From: Verrucomicrobiaceae bacterium UBA1938
GTDB lineage: Bacteria > Verrucomicrobiota > Verrucomicrobiia > Verrucomicrobiales > Verrucomicrobiaceae
Assembly (NCBI GenBank): GCA_002336895.1
Contig: DDFC01000036.1
Span: 185,270-249,269 of the forward strand
Direction: 5' to 3'
DNA length: 64,000 nucleotides
How positions within the stretch are numbered: position 1 is the stretch's first letter; the number at the start of each line of letters is the position of its first letter. This document shows, in pieces, positions 9,862 to 18,834 of this stretch. The notes below the pieces were generated by a model. That model was not told where the DNA came from. It worked only from the letters and a program-made list of their open reading frames with translations, and did no database searches. The position numbers and the translations under genes were made by a program.

Positions 9862-12800
9862 AACTCACGGATTATGTCCTCCAGTCCGCACGCCATTACT
9901 GGCGCGGCCATCTGGGCCTGCTCCTGGGCACCTTCCTGGCAGCGACGATTCTCACCGGATCCATGCTGGTGGGCGATTCCGTGCGTGCCAGCCTGCAACG
10001 CGTGGCCGCCCTGAGGCTGGGCAAGGTGGAGGGCGGCGTTCTCGGGGGCGACCATTGGTTCACAGAGGCACTGGCACGCAAAAGCCAGGCCGCCCCTGTC
10101 ATCATCGCCACAGGAGCTGCGAGCGCAGCTGGCGGCACGGTGCGTGTGAACGGCGCACAAGTTCTGGGAGTGGACGCTGCTTTCTGGAAGCTCAGCACCA
10201 GCGCAAAAACCATCACCTTTGACAAATCCTCCGTGGCCATCAATGAACCACTCGCGCGAAAGCTCGGTGTGAAGGCCGGAGACACCATTCTCGTGAGAAT
10301 GGAGCGCCCCAGTGCCATCTCCCGCGATGCGCCGCTCTCCGGCAGCACGAATCAGGACATCTCCCTGCGCCGCACTGTCGCCGCCGTGGTGAGCGCTGAG
10401 GACTTCGGGACCTTTCAGCTCATCGCCTCCCAGGTGCCCCCCGACACGGTTTTTGTGAATCTCGCCGACCTGCAAAACCAGCTGGAGATGGACGGCAGGG
10501 TGAACGCCCTGCTACACCCGCAGTTCAATGCCCTACGCGCGCAGCTGGAAAATCACCGCACTCTGGAAGATTTCTCCCTGCGTCTGAAACGCATCGAGAC
10601 ACCGAAAAAGGAATGGGAGATCAGCACCAGCCGCGTGTTTCTGGAAAACAATATCGCGTCCAAGCTGATCGACTTCAAAGGTGCCTACGGCGTGCTGACT
10701 TATCTCGTGAATGGCATCACCTCAAAGCAAGGTGGCACCCCCTACTCCATGGTGACGGCCACTGGTACAGGCAAGGATGATGAAATCACCATCACCCAGT
10801 GGCTGGCGGATGACCAGAAACTTGCGGTGGGCGATGAGCTGGAGATCAAATACTTTGTGGTCGGCCTGGGGCGCGATCTCAAACAGCAGGCTGCCAAGTT
10901 TAAAGTGGCGGCTATTCTGCCGATGGATTCCCCCAGAGTCACCAAGACGTGGACTCCCGAGTTTCCTGGCGTCTCGGATGTGGACAACTGTCGTGACTGG
11001 GAGCCTGGCATCCCAATGGACATGAAAGCCATCCGCGACAAAGACGAGGAATACTGGGATGAACACAAAGGCACGCCGAAAGGTTTCATCACCCTGACAG
11101 CCGGGCAAAAACTCTGGGCCAACCGCTTTGGCAAACTGACCGCCATCCGACTGCCCGATGAAGGCCAGACCCCGGAGGCCAAGGCCAACGCTCTGGCACT
11201 GCGTCTGCAGCTCTCTGACATCGGACTGGTGCCACAGGATTTCAAACACGAGGCTGGTAGTGCGGCCAAGGGCAGCGTGGACTTCGGCGGCCTGTTTATT
11301 GGCCTGAGCATGTTCCTCATTGCAGCGGCGCTCGTCTTTGCCGCGCTGCTGTTCCTCTTCACGCTGGAGCGTCGTGCCTCGCAGATCGGCCTGCTGCTGG
11401 CCATGGGCTGGACACGCAGCATGGTTAGACGCGCCTGGCTGCTGGAGGCGGGCGTCATTGCAGTGGCCGGTGTGCTGCTCGGTGTGTTTGGCGGCATGAT
11501 CTACACGCAGTCGGCGCTGCATGGCCTCTCAGCAGTGTGGAGCGGTGCCACCCAGGGGCTGCCATTGATTTTCAGCGCCAGCTTTGGCACCATTTTCAAT
11601 GCGGCTCTGGGCACGCTCGTCGTGGTGCTGCTGACCCTGGCCTGGGCCAGCCGGAAGCTCTTTAAAGTACAAGCGCGTGATCTCCTGGCAGGCACCTGGG
11701 CCGATGAGCTGGCACCCGTGAAGAAAAAGAAACCGGGCAGAAAAATAGTGCCAGTGCTCCTCGGCGGCACGGCGCTGGCCCTGCTACCGCTCGGGTTTGT
11801 GATGAAGAACCCTGAGGCCGTGGCAGGCACGTTCTTTGGCTCCGGCACGCTGATGCTGATCGCAGGACTGCTCATCATGCGTGGGTGGATGCGCTGGGAC
11901 AGCGGCTCACAGGCACGCACTCTCTGGCAGATCGGCTCGAGGAACATCTCGCGCCGCCCTTCCCGCAGCCTCGCGGTCATCGGCATGATGGCTGGCGGCA
12001 TCTTCCTTGTGGTGGCGGTCAACGCCTTCCGCATGAGCGCTGGGGATGCCACTGACCGCCACTCCGGCACGGGTGGCTTTGCCTTGGTGGGCGAATCCTC
12101 CCTGCCCATCTATGAAGACCTGAATGCCAAGGCTGGCTGGGATGCCTTTGGCCTGGATGAAAAGCTGATGCCACAGGCCCGGGTGGTGCCCTTCCGCATT
12201 CGCGAAGGCGATGATGCGAGCTGCTTGAATCTCAACCGCGCACAGAAACCCGTGCTGGTAGCGGCTGATCCAGCCAAGCTAAGCGGTACTTTTGCTTTTG
12301 CAGCAGGCGACTGGGACAAGCTCAATGACAGCACCTGCATCCCCGCCATCGCGGATCAGGCCACAGCCATGTGGGGCCTGGGCAAAGGCGTGGGCGACAC
12401 CCTCGATTACCAGGACAGCTCCGGAAAGACCTTCCAGGTGAAGCTGGTGGGACTGCTGGCAGGCTCGGTGCTCCAAGGCAAGATGATCATCAGCGAAAAG
12501 GACTTCCTATCCAAATACCCCGACGCCGCCGGTTACCGCTTCTTCCTGATCGATGCCAAGCCGGACAAGACCCCCGAGATTTCCGAGCATCTCACCCGCC
12601 AGTTGGAGCAGCGTGGGCTGGCTCTGGAGCCTGCTCGTCAGCGACTGGAACTCTTCCTTAGCGTGCAAAACACCTACATCGGCATCTTCACTGTTCTGGG
12701 CGGCCTGGGCGTGCTGCTGGGCACGGCGGGCATCGGCGTGCTTGTCGCCCGTCACGTTCTAGAGCGGCGCGGGGAGCTGGGCCTCATGCAGGCGCTGGGT

Positions 12801-13052
12801 TTCCAAAGCTCTGCCCTTCGCGGCATGATTCTTGGAGAACACAGTGTGCTCCTGGTGCTGGGCGTCATTCTCGGCGTCTTCACCGCTTCTCTTGCTGTCA
12901 TCCCGCAGTTGATCGAACGAGGAGGCGGTCTGCCGGTGGTTTTCCTGGCCAAGCTTGTCGCCGCAGTACTCGGCTTCGGCCTGGTGGTCTGCCTATTGGC
13001 TGTGGGCTCTGCAGTGCGCGGTCGCCTGACGGATGCCATCCGTCGGGAGTAA
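9858..13052 (+). CDS. Large FtsX-like ABC permease
   Basis: A 1064-residue permease with an N-terminal membrane helix (GHLGLLLGTFLAATILTGS), a large MacB-like periplasmic domain, a first three-helix FtsX block (about residues 470-600), a second helix pair, another periplasmic domain, and a final three-helix FtsX block ending at the C-terminus. Two fused FtsX units make it roughly twice the length of LolC or MacB, so a single gene could supply both permease halves. This layout is common for uncharacterised Verrucomicrobia/Planctomycetes transporters. It is coupled to the upstream ATPase by an ATGA overlap. Confidence 0.88.
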   Translation: MKLTDYVLQSARHYWRGHLGLLLGTFLAATILTGSMLVGDSVRASLQRVAALRLGKVEGGVLGGDHWFTEALARKSQAAPVIIATGAASAAGGTVRVNGAQVLGVDAAFWKLSTSAKTITFDKSSVAINEPLARKLGVKAGDTILVRMERPSAISRDAPLSGSTNQDISLRRTVAAVVSAEDFGTFQLIASQVPPDTVFVNLADLQNQLEMDGRVNALLHPQFNALRAQLENHRTLEDFSLRLKRIETPKKEWEISTSRVFLENNIASKLIDFKGAYGVLTYLVNGITSKQGGTPYSMVTATGTGKDDEITITQWLADDQKLAVGDELEIKYFVVGLGRDLKQQAAKFKVAAILPMDSPRVTKTWTPEFPGVSDVDNCRDWEPGIPMDMKAIRDKDEEYWDEHKGTPKGFITLTAGQKLWANRFGKLTAIRLPDEGQTPEAKANALALRLQLSDIGLVPQDFKHEAGSAAKGSVDFGGLFIGLSMFLIAAALVFAALLFLFTLERRASQIGLLLAMGWTRSMVRRAWLLEAGVIAVAGVLLGVFGGMIYTQSALHGLSAVWSGATQGLPLIFSASFGTIFNAALGTLVVVLLTLAWASRKLFKVQARDLLAGTWADELAPVKKKKPGRKIVPVLLGGTALALLPLGFVMKNPEAVAGTFFGSGTLMLIAGLLIMRGWMRWDSGSQARTLWQIGSRNISRRPSRSLAVIGMMAGGIFLVVAVNAFRMSAGDATDRHSGTGGFALVGESSLPIYEDLNAKAGWDAFGLDEKLMPQARVVPFRIREGDDASCLNLNRAQKPVLVAADPAKLSGTFAFAAGDWDKLNDSTCIPAIADQATAMWGLGKGVGDTLDYQDSSGKTFQVKLVGLLAGSVLQGKMIISEKDFLSKYPDAAGYRFFLIDAKPDKTPEISEHLTRQLEQRGLALEPARQRLELFLSVQNTYIGIFTVLGGLGVLLGTAGIGVLVARHVLERRGELGLMQALGFQSSALRGMILGEHSVLLVLGVILGVFTASLAVIPQLIERGGGLPVVFLAKLVAAVLGFGLVVCLLAVGSAVRGRLTDAIRRE

Positions 13053-13101
13053 TACGCACGCCGCCTTGCACTCTGCGCGGCGTACGCTCCTATTGCAGCC
13101 A

Positions 13102-14106
13102 GTGAATCCTGCTCTCAACGAACCTGACTCTCCCTTCGATCTCGCCCTTCGCCCGGCGGACTTTTCCGAGTTTCACGGACAGACCAAGGTCAAGGAACAG
13201 CTCCTGGTCATGGTTGAGGCAGCCAAGATGCGCGGGGAGTCGCTGGACCATGTGCTGCTCTGCGGCCCCCCCGGCTTGGGCAAGACCACGCTGGCCAATC
13301 TCATTGCCAACGCCGTGGGCACCAAGCTGCACACCACCAGCGGACCGCAGATCGACCGCGCGGGCGATCTGGCCGGCATCCTGACCAACCTGCAGGAGCG
13401 CGACATCCTTTTCATCGACGAAATCCACCGCCTGCATCCCAGCATCGAGGAGTATTTGTACCCCGCCATCGAGGACTACCGCCTGGACATCATCATCGAC
13501 CAGGGGCCCAAGGCACGCACCATCCGCATCGATCTCCCGCCTTTCACCCTGGTGGGAGCCACCACCCGCGCTGGCATGCTCACGGCTCCAATGCGCTCGC
13601 GCTTTGGTATTCCAAACCGGCTGGACTACTACACTCCCGAGGAGATCCAGCACATCCTCATCCGCTCGGCGCGGCTGATGAATGTGGGCATCGAACCCGC
13701 AGGCGCTCTCGAAATCGCCCGCCGCTCCCGTGGCACGCCACGCATCGCCAATCACCTCCTGCGTTGGGTGCGCGACTACGCGCAGGTAAAGGCTCAAAAC
13801 ATCGTCACTGAGGAAGTAGCACAGCAGGCCCTGACCATGCGCGACATCGATGAATCCGGTCTCGATGAAATGGACACCCGCATCCTCGAAACTATCATCG
13901 GCAAATTCGACGGCGGCCCGGTCGGTATGGGCAGCGTGGCCGTGGCGGTGGGAGAAGACACCAGCACCCTGGAGGATGTGCATGAACCCTACCTCGTAAT
14001 GCAGGGCTACCTCAAGCGTACGCCCCGAGGCCGCGTAGCCATGCCCGCAGCCTATCGCAAGCTGGGACTCATCCCACCAAACACAGGGCAGTCGGAGCTG
14101 TTTTAA
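13102..14106 (+). CDS. ruvB: Holliday junction branch migration helicase RuvB
   Basis: About 334 residues from the GTG at 13102. In-frame ATG at 13033 would overlap the permease gene and TTG at 13093 is also possible, but the conserved part starts at LRPADFSEFHGQ. Walker A GPPGLGKTT, Walker B ILFIDEIHRL, sensor-1 GATTRAGMLTAPMRSRFG and the C-terminal winged-helix RTPRGRVA are all intact. RuvB is the AAA+ motor that drives branch migration with RuvA and feeds RuvC; ruvA and ruvC are not in this window. Length is normal. Confidence 0.96.
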   Translation: MNPALNEPDSPFDLALRPADFSEFHGQTKVKEQLLVMVEAAKMRGESLDHVLLCGPPGLGKTTLANLIANAVGTKLHTTSGPQIDRAGDLAGILTNLQERDILFIDEIHRLHPSIEEYLYPAIEDYRLDIIIDQGPKARTIRIDLPPFTLVGATTRAGMLTAPMRSRFGIPNRLDYYTPEEIQHILIRSARLMNVGIEPAGALEIARRSRGTPRIANHLLRWVRDYAQVKAQNIVTEEVAQQALTMRDIDESGLDEMDTRILETIIGKFDGGPVGMGSVAVAVGEDTSTLEDVHEPYLVMQGYLKRTPRGRVAMPAAYRKLGLIPPNTGQSELF

Positions 14107-14121
14107 GCGGCCGCCAGCAGC

Positions 14122-14541
14122 TCACTTGAGCAGCATATCCTTGGAATCGATATGGTAGCTCTGGAGCAGGCAGGACTCGCCCGCGATGATAAAGGAGAAG
14201 GTTTCTGTTCCTTTGCCTTGCTCAAACTCGGTGTTCTGACTCATCAGGACCATGGTTTTGAAATTGAAGCTGTTGACCCGCCAGCCGCCTTCCGTGGACT
14301 TCACCTGCTTGCCCAGCTTGCGGTGAACAGCCTCCAGCAGTTTGACAAAGTCCTCCTCACTGGCGGCCGATTTCAAATCAGCATGAGCCGCCGCATAGAT
14401 CTCCTGGAATTTTCCGGTGTTGAACTTCTGGTGGAAGTCCACAATGGCCGTTTCGGCCATGCCTTTGCCCTGGGTCATTTCTTTGCAGGAAGTGAGCGAG
14501 GCAATCGCCAGCAGCAGCATTAGCAAGGATCTTAGTCTCAT
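14122..14541 (-). CDS. Putative lipoprotein, DUF4019-like
   Basis: The best start is ATG at 14541, giving MRLRSLLMLLLAIASLTSC with a clear lipobox (LTSC) at residues 16-19; a longer in-frame start exists at 14589 but would bury the signal. The mature part (about 120 residues) reads FHQKFNTGKFQEIYAAAH followed by a helix-rich segment and a beta segment, as seen in DUF4019 and related small NTF2-like proteins. Probably outer- or inner-membrane anchored. It is convergent with ruvB. Function unknown. Confidence 0.65.
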   Translation of the reverse strand: MRLRSLLMLLLAIASLTSCKEMTQGKGMAETAIVDFHQKFNTGKFQEIYAAAHADLKSAASEEDFVKLLEAVHRKLGKQVKSTEGGWRVNSFNFKTMVLMSQNTEFEQGKGTETFSFIIAGESCLLQSYHIDSKDMLLK

Positions 14542-14690
14542 CTTGGCACGATAGACATCCCAATGCATACCCTGCAAGCTCTTTACCATTTGGATCTATC
14601 AATTCGCGGTGTTGATATAAATTCCTGACCGATTGACACGACGCACCTTGCACCAGGCCCGGTCCGCGTTCAGCATCTCCAGGCATACCC

Positions 14691-15179
14691 ATGTGGCGCG
14701 AACTCACCACCCTCTGGCAGAGCATCTGCGATCCTGAATACCTGCACCTGCTGCTGGAGCCGCTGCCGCTGTACGGACTGGGAATTGGGCTGACGTTTCT
14801 GATCGTGGCCTTTGTCTTTGGAGAGGTAAGGAGCCGCATGCTGGCCCTGACGATCATCAGCGTCTCCTGCGCCAGCGTATGGCCATACCTGGATCTGCGG
14901 GACAAGGCCACACCGCGGATCCTGGCCACCCGCTCACCGGACTTTGCCCCGCTGATCAAGGAGCAGACACAGCGCCGCAAGGACTGGGCCTGGCCCTATT
15001 ACATGATGACGCTGAGCAGCTGTGCCGCGCTGGCGGCCATGCGCACCCCCAAAGGAAAGCTGCTTCTGTTCTTTGTGGTCATCTTTGGCGCGCTGCTGTT
15101 CTGGTTCAGCATCTGGATGCACAAAAAAGAATGCGAGGTCTATCACCGCAACATTGTGCGCTTTGTACCAGTGCGGTGA
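14691..15179 (+). CDS. Small membrane protein of unknown function
   Basis: A 162-residue protein with three predicted membrane helices (about residues 27-45, 52-66 and 122-140) separated by a polar loop rich in Arg/Asp, and ending in a basic tail. I do not recognise a family. It lies between two minus-strand genes and has no operon partner; its stop is 6 nt from the end of the convergent VWA gene. The start at 14691 is the first ATG after the divergent lipoprotein gene. Confidence 0.6.
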   Translation: MWRELTTLWQSICDPEYLHLLLEPLPLYGLGIGLTFLIVAFVFGEVRSRMLALTIISVSCASVWPYLDLRDKATPRILATRSPDFAPLIKEQTQRRKDWAWPYYMMTLSSCAALAAMRTPKGKLLLFFVVIFGALLFWFSIWMHKKECEVYHRNIVRFVPVR

Positions 15180-15185
15180 TGACCG

Positions 15186-16814
15186 TCACTCCTCCACAAA
15201 AGAATCTCCCTTTGTTGGCTCCACCAGTTGGTTTTTGATCAGGTCAAAGTACTGCCCCTTGCCGTAGGAGTGGATATACAGGCGCTGCTTGCGACGCTGT
15301 AAATTTTCGAGAACCACGCCTAGTTGCTTGAAGTCCACGGTGTCTTGAAAGTCGCAAAACCAGTACAGGCCGTCGGCATTGCGCACCTCGTCGCTCAACA
15401 AAGCCAGCCAGGCGTACTCCACCCCGACACTGTGGATGAAATAGGTCTGTGGCCTGCGCGAGAGCTGAAGAAAGAGCTGCTGGTTGGGAATGGGATCCTT
15501 CTTGTCGATCTTGAACTTGGCCGTGTCCATGTAAGTGGCCCCGCCCAGGCGCCAGAATTTTTCAAACTCGGTGGTCGAGGTTTTGAAAACTTTGGTGCCG
15601 GCCAGAGCTTTGGGTGGCGGGGCCAGCCCGCAACCAAAGTAAAGCATCACCACGCTGCCTTTCGCCACTTTGTCCACCTCCTTGACCACACGCTCCAGAT
15701 GCGGAGTCATCGAATAGGAAACATCCAGCACTACAGCAAGCTTTCTCGCTTTAATGTTCATGCCAAACAGCGAGCCGAACACGATGCCGCCTTTGGCGCC
15801 AAGGCCAACGCCATTGCCAAAACCGCCACCGGTGCCCGCCAGGCCGAAGCCACCACTCATGGCACCGCCCCCCAGAGGCTTGGAGGTCTGGGGGAGATCC
15901 AGCGCATCGGGCATTTCGGTCTTGGGCAGCACCAAGTTGTTCATGCTGCTGGCCACGGCGATTTTGCGGCTGGGCATGGATTGCTTCAGCCACGGGTTTT
16001 TCTTCTGCTGAATTTTATGCTGCAGCGCCTGCTGAGCCTGCTGCCCCTGCGCCGAACTGCCGCCCGGCAGAAAGTCGATTTGCTTGTCGATGACGTGATG
16101 AAAAACTGTGACCGCAGCAGTGATAAGCAGCAGAAGATGCGCCCCTACACTGACCGCCAGAGAACGCCCTCCCCATTTCTCCCAGCGTTCGCGCCAGGGC
16201 TCCTTGGGGGGAGCTGCGGCCTCGGCAGCTTCAGCCTGAGATTTGGCCGCTGCTTTCAGAGCTTCGAGATGTGCAGCATTTTCCTCCACATGCTGCTCCT
16301 GAGCCTCTTTGCCATCCCTCTCGACAACGGGGATCCTCTTCGTGGCTTTGTCTTTTTTCTTCTCGTCTTTGAGTGGAGGCAGAGACTTGAGTGCGTAAAT
16401 CTTGTCCTTGGAATCCGAAGCAGCTTCTGAAGATGGTTCAGCAACTGTGGCAGGTGCCTTGGACAGCTTTATTCGCTCCTTGGGCGGCGTCTTCGCTTCC
16501 GGAATCTGGGGCTCCATGGCCTCGGCGGCGGGAGCTGGAGTTGAGGGGCTCTCTTCCGGGATGATCTCGTGCCCAGGAGCATCCACCGATTCCTTCGCAT
16601 GCTCAACCACCTCCTGCGGCGGCTCATCAGATGGCACTTCAAACGGGATCGGAGGCTCTGAGTGGACTTCTGGGATCTGCTCCAGTGCCTCCGGCGCATC
16701 AACCACTGCAGGATGAAGAGCTTCGTGCCTCTCCAGCAGTGCTCCAGGCTCAGCCATGTGGTCGTCATCATCCACCGTTGGCAGATGTTGGAATTCCTCA
16801 GGATTGGTGAGCAT
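15186..16814 (-). CDS. Membrane-anchored von Willebrand factor A-domain protein
   Basis: A 542-residue protein in three parts: a Pro/Glu/Ala/Lys-rich cytoplasmic N-terminus (1-215), one membrane helix (about 219-240, SLAVSVGAHLLLLITAAVTV), and an extracytoplasmic C-terminus with a glycine-rich stretch (about 315-345) followed by a VWA-like domain. The VWA start KLAVVLDVSYSM contains the DxSxS metal-binding motif. Homologues in this phylum often accompany TonB/ExbBD-like or motility genes, but none is next door. Role inferred as an envelope scaffold or metal-dependent adhesion domain. Confidence 0.72.
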   Translation of the reverse strand: MLTNPEEFQHLPTVDDDDHMAEPGALLERHEALHPAVVDAPEALEQIPEVHSEPPIPFEVPSDEPPQEVVEHAKESVDAPGHEIIPEESPSTPAPAAEAMEPQIPEAKTPPKERIKLSKAPATVAEPSSEAASDSKDKIYALKSLPPLKDEKKKDKATKRIPVVERDGKEAQEQHVEENAAHLEALKAAAKSQAEAAEAAAPPKEPWRERWEKWGGRSLAVSVGAHLLLLITAAVTVFHHVIDKQIDFLPGGSSAQGQQAQQALQHKIQQKKNPWLKQSMPSRKIAVASSMNNLVLPKTEMPDALDLPQTSKPLGGGAMSGGFGLAGTGGGFGNGVGLGAKGGIVFGSLFGMNIKARKLAVVLDVSYSMTPHLERVVKEVDKVAKGSVVMLYFGCGLAPPPKALAGTKVFKTSTTEFEKFWRLGGATYMDTAKFKIDKKDPIPNQQLFLQLSRRPQTYFIHSVGVEYAWLALLSDEVRNADGLYWFCDFQDTVDFKQLGVVLENLQRRKQRLYIHSYGKGQYFDLIKNQLVEPTKGDSFVEE

Positions 16815-16917
16815 GGCAATGTAACGGTAAACCCTGTGTACAGCTTGGAGTTTTCAGCCAACTTGAGAAGTCAGTCGACAAATGACCCCCGAAGACTGTT
16901 GAGGGAGTGCTATCACT

Positions 16918-18375
16918 TCAGGCCTGCTTGCGCAGCTTGCTGTGCTTGATGCCGTAGAGGAAATAAATGATAAGCCCAATGCCCATCCAGGCAAAGAGAC
17001 GGATCCATGTGTCCGCCGGCAGCGAGGCCGCCTGTCCCACGCAGATGAAGGCACCAGCCGCCGGTACCCATGGCACCAGCGGAGTGCGGTAGGGGCGTGG
17101 CATGTCGGGCTTGCTCTTGCGCAGCACGATGACACCAATGCACACCACACTGAAAGCCATGAGTGTGCCGATGGCGACGAGCTCTCCCAGCAGGTTCAGT
17201 GGCAGAAAGCCTGCGAGCACTGAGCACACCAGTCCTGTGACGATGGTGGTGATGTGCGGCGTGCCGTATTTGGAGTGCACCTTGGCAAAAACCGGGGGGA
17301 GCAGGCCGTCTTTAGCCATGCTGAAAAACACCCGCGGCTGTCCCATGAGCAGCACCAGGATCACCGAACTCAGACCGGCCAAAACGGCGATCTCGACTGC
17401 CATTCGGAGCCATTTGAGGCCGTCGCCAGCCACTTTCTCCAGGGCATAGACCACGGGGGCATCCACATGCAGTTCCTTGTAGTTGACCATGCCGCAGAGC
17501 ACGATTGATACGAGCACAAAGAGCACGGCGCAGATGGCCAGGGAGCCGATCATACCCCAGAACATGTCTTTCTGCGGATTCTTCGTCTCCTGTGCGGCTG
17601 TCGATACCGCATCAAAGCCGATGTAGGCAAAGAAAATAGTAGCTGAGCCCTTGAGAATGCCGCTCCAGCCGAACTGGCCAAATTTGCCGGAGTTTTCAGG
17701 AATGAAAGGAGTGAGGTTGTCGGTATTGATGTAGCCCCAGCCCAGACCAATGATCATGAGGATGATCACCACCTTGATGGCGACCATGAGGTTGTTGAAG
17801 CTGGCGGACTCCTTGATGCCAACCACCAGCAGCCATGAGATGACCCAGATGAGGAAAATGGCGGGCAGGTTCACATAGTTGGAGGTGTGGACGATGTGAC
17901 CGTCGATGTAGTCGAGAGGAGCCCGGCACCACTTCTCAGGGAGGTCCACATTGAAAAAGTCCTTCATGAAAGGGATGAAGTGCTTGGACCAGCCCACGGC
18001 CACAGTAGCGGCAGCAAAAAGGTATTCGAGGATCAGATCCCAGCCGATGAGCCAGGCCACGAACTCGCCCAGCGTGGCGTAGGAATAGGTGTAGGCGCTG
18101 CCTGCGATGGGGATGGCGGCGGCGTATTCAGCATAACAAAGCCCCGCAAAAAGGCAGCCCACGCCGGACAGCACATAGGAGAGCGCGACAGCCGGCCCGG
18201 CATAATCTGCTGCCGCATGACCGGTGAGGACGAAAATACCTGTGCCAATCACCGCCCCGATGCCGAGGGAGACCAGCGCCCACCGTGACAAGACCCGCTT
18301 CAGGCCATGGGACTCGTCATTGGACTCGGCGATGAGCTGAGAGGTGGACTTGGTGATGAACAGGCCTTTTTTCAT
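16918..18375 (-). CDS. APC-family amino acid permease
   Basis: A 485-residue permease with about 12 membrane helices. Helix 1 has the GIGAVIGTGIFVLTG motif of the amino acid-polyamine-organocation superfamily, helix 6 has FFAYIGFDAVSTAAQETKNP and helix 8 region has GQPRVFFSMAKDGLLP, which together point to the cationic amino acid transporter/YhdG-like branch. It imports or exchanges amino acids across the inner membrane; exact substrate cannot be assigned. It is followed by a small membrane protein and an MFS gene on the same strand, but gaps suggest separate transcripts. Confidence 0.9.
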   Translation of the reverse strand: MKKGLFITKSTSQLIAESNDESHGLKRVLSRWALVSLGIGAVIGTGIFVLTGHAAADYAGPAVALSYVLSGVGCLFAGLCYAEYAAAIPIAGSAYTYSYATLGEFVAWLIGWDLILEYLFAAATVAVGWSKHFIPFMKDFFNVDLPEKWCRAPLDYIDGHIVHTSNYVNLPAIFLIWVISWLLVVGIKESASFNNLMVAIKVVIILMIIGLGWGYINTDNLTPFIPENSGKFGQFGWSGILKGSATIFFAYIGFDAVSTAAQETKNPQKDMFWGMIGSLAICAVLFVLVSIVLCGMVNYKELHVDAPVVYALEKVAGDGLKWLRMAVEIAVLAGLSSVILVLLMGQPRVFFSMAKDGLLPPVFAKVHSKYGTPHITTIVTGLVCSVLAGFLPLNLLGELVAIGTLMAFSVVCIGVIVLRKSKPDMPRPYRTPLVPWVPAAGAFICVGQAASLPADTWIRLFAWMGIGLIIYFLYGIKHSKLRKQA

Positions 18376-18461
18376 GGGAAAGGAAGAAGTGGTGAAAAGT
18401 ATAAAAGGTGCAGAGGGCGTGCCGCAATAAGCAAAAGATCAGGAAGAAACGGGAATGGCGG

Positions 18462-18800
18462 TCACATCGTAGCAGCCCATACGATCATGCCGCAGGCACA
18501 CACAGTGCCTCCCAGCCCCAGCAAAAAGACGATGTCAGCCGCTGATTCCACCCTGTGCATGCGCCTGATGCTGCGGGTGCGCAGAGCCCAGTAAGAGAGC
18601 AGGCAGGCACAGAGAAAGACCAGGGCATTCAGCGCCAGCACATCGTCCACCAGCGTCTGCACCTCCCGGGAGCGGGTGAAAGTCTGTACAATGCTGATCA
18701 CGGTCAGGCAAACACCCACCATCGCAGCCGAGGCGCTGAAGATGTGAATGGCGATGTCCCGCTCCAGAGGAGTGTCGTTTTTCTTCGTGTTGAGACTCAT
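18462..18800 (-). CDS. Small three-helix membrane protein
   Basis: The start at ATG 18800 gives 112 residues (MSLNTKKNDTPLERD). Three hydrophobic segments (about 24-42, 57-75 and 90-110) with short polar loops. The ERD motif before the first helix is reminiscent of DUF202-type small membrane proteins, but identification is weak. A longer upstream frame would overlap the MFS gene and is unlikely. It lies between the permease and the MFS gene on the same strand. Confidence 0.6.
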   Translation of the reverse strand: MSLNTKKNDTPLERDIAIHIFSASAAMVGVCLTVISIVQTFTRSREVQTLVDDVLALNALVFLCACLLSYWALRTRSIRRMHRVESAADIVFLLGLGGTVCACGMIVWAATM

Positions 18801-18834
18801 GACAGGTGGAGCGGAGATGAGGGGGAGTGAGATG

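Noticed and set aside
15324..16430. Plus-strand frame opposite the VWA gene
   Set aside because: Low-complexity shadow; the minus strand has a membrane helix and a DxSxS metal motif.
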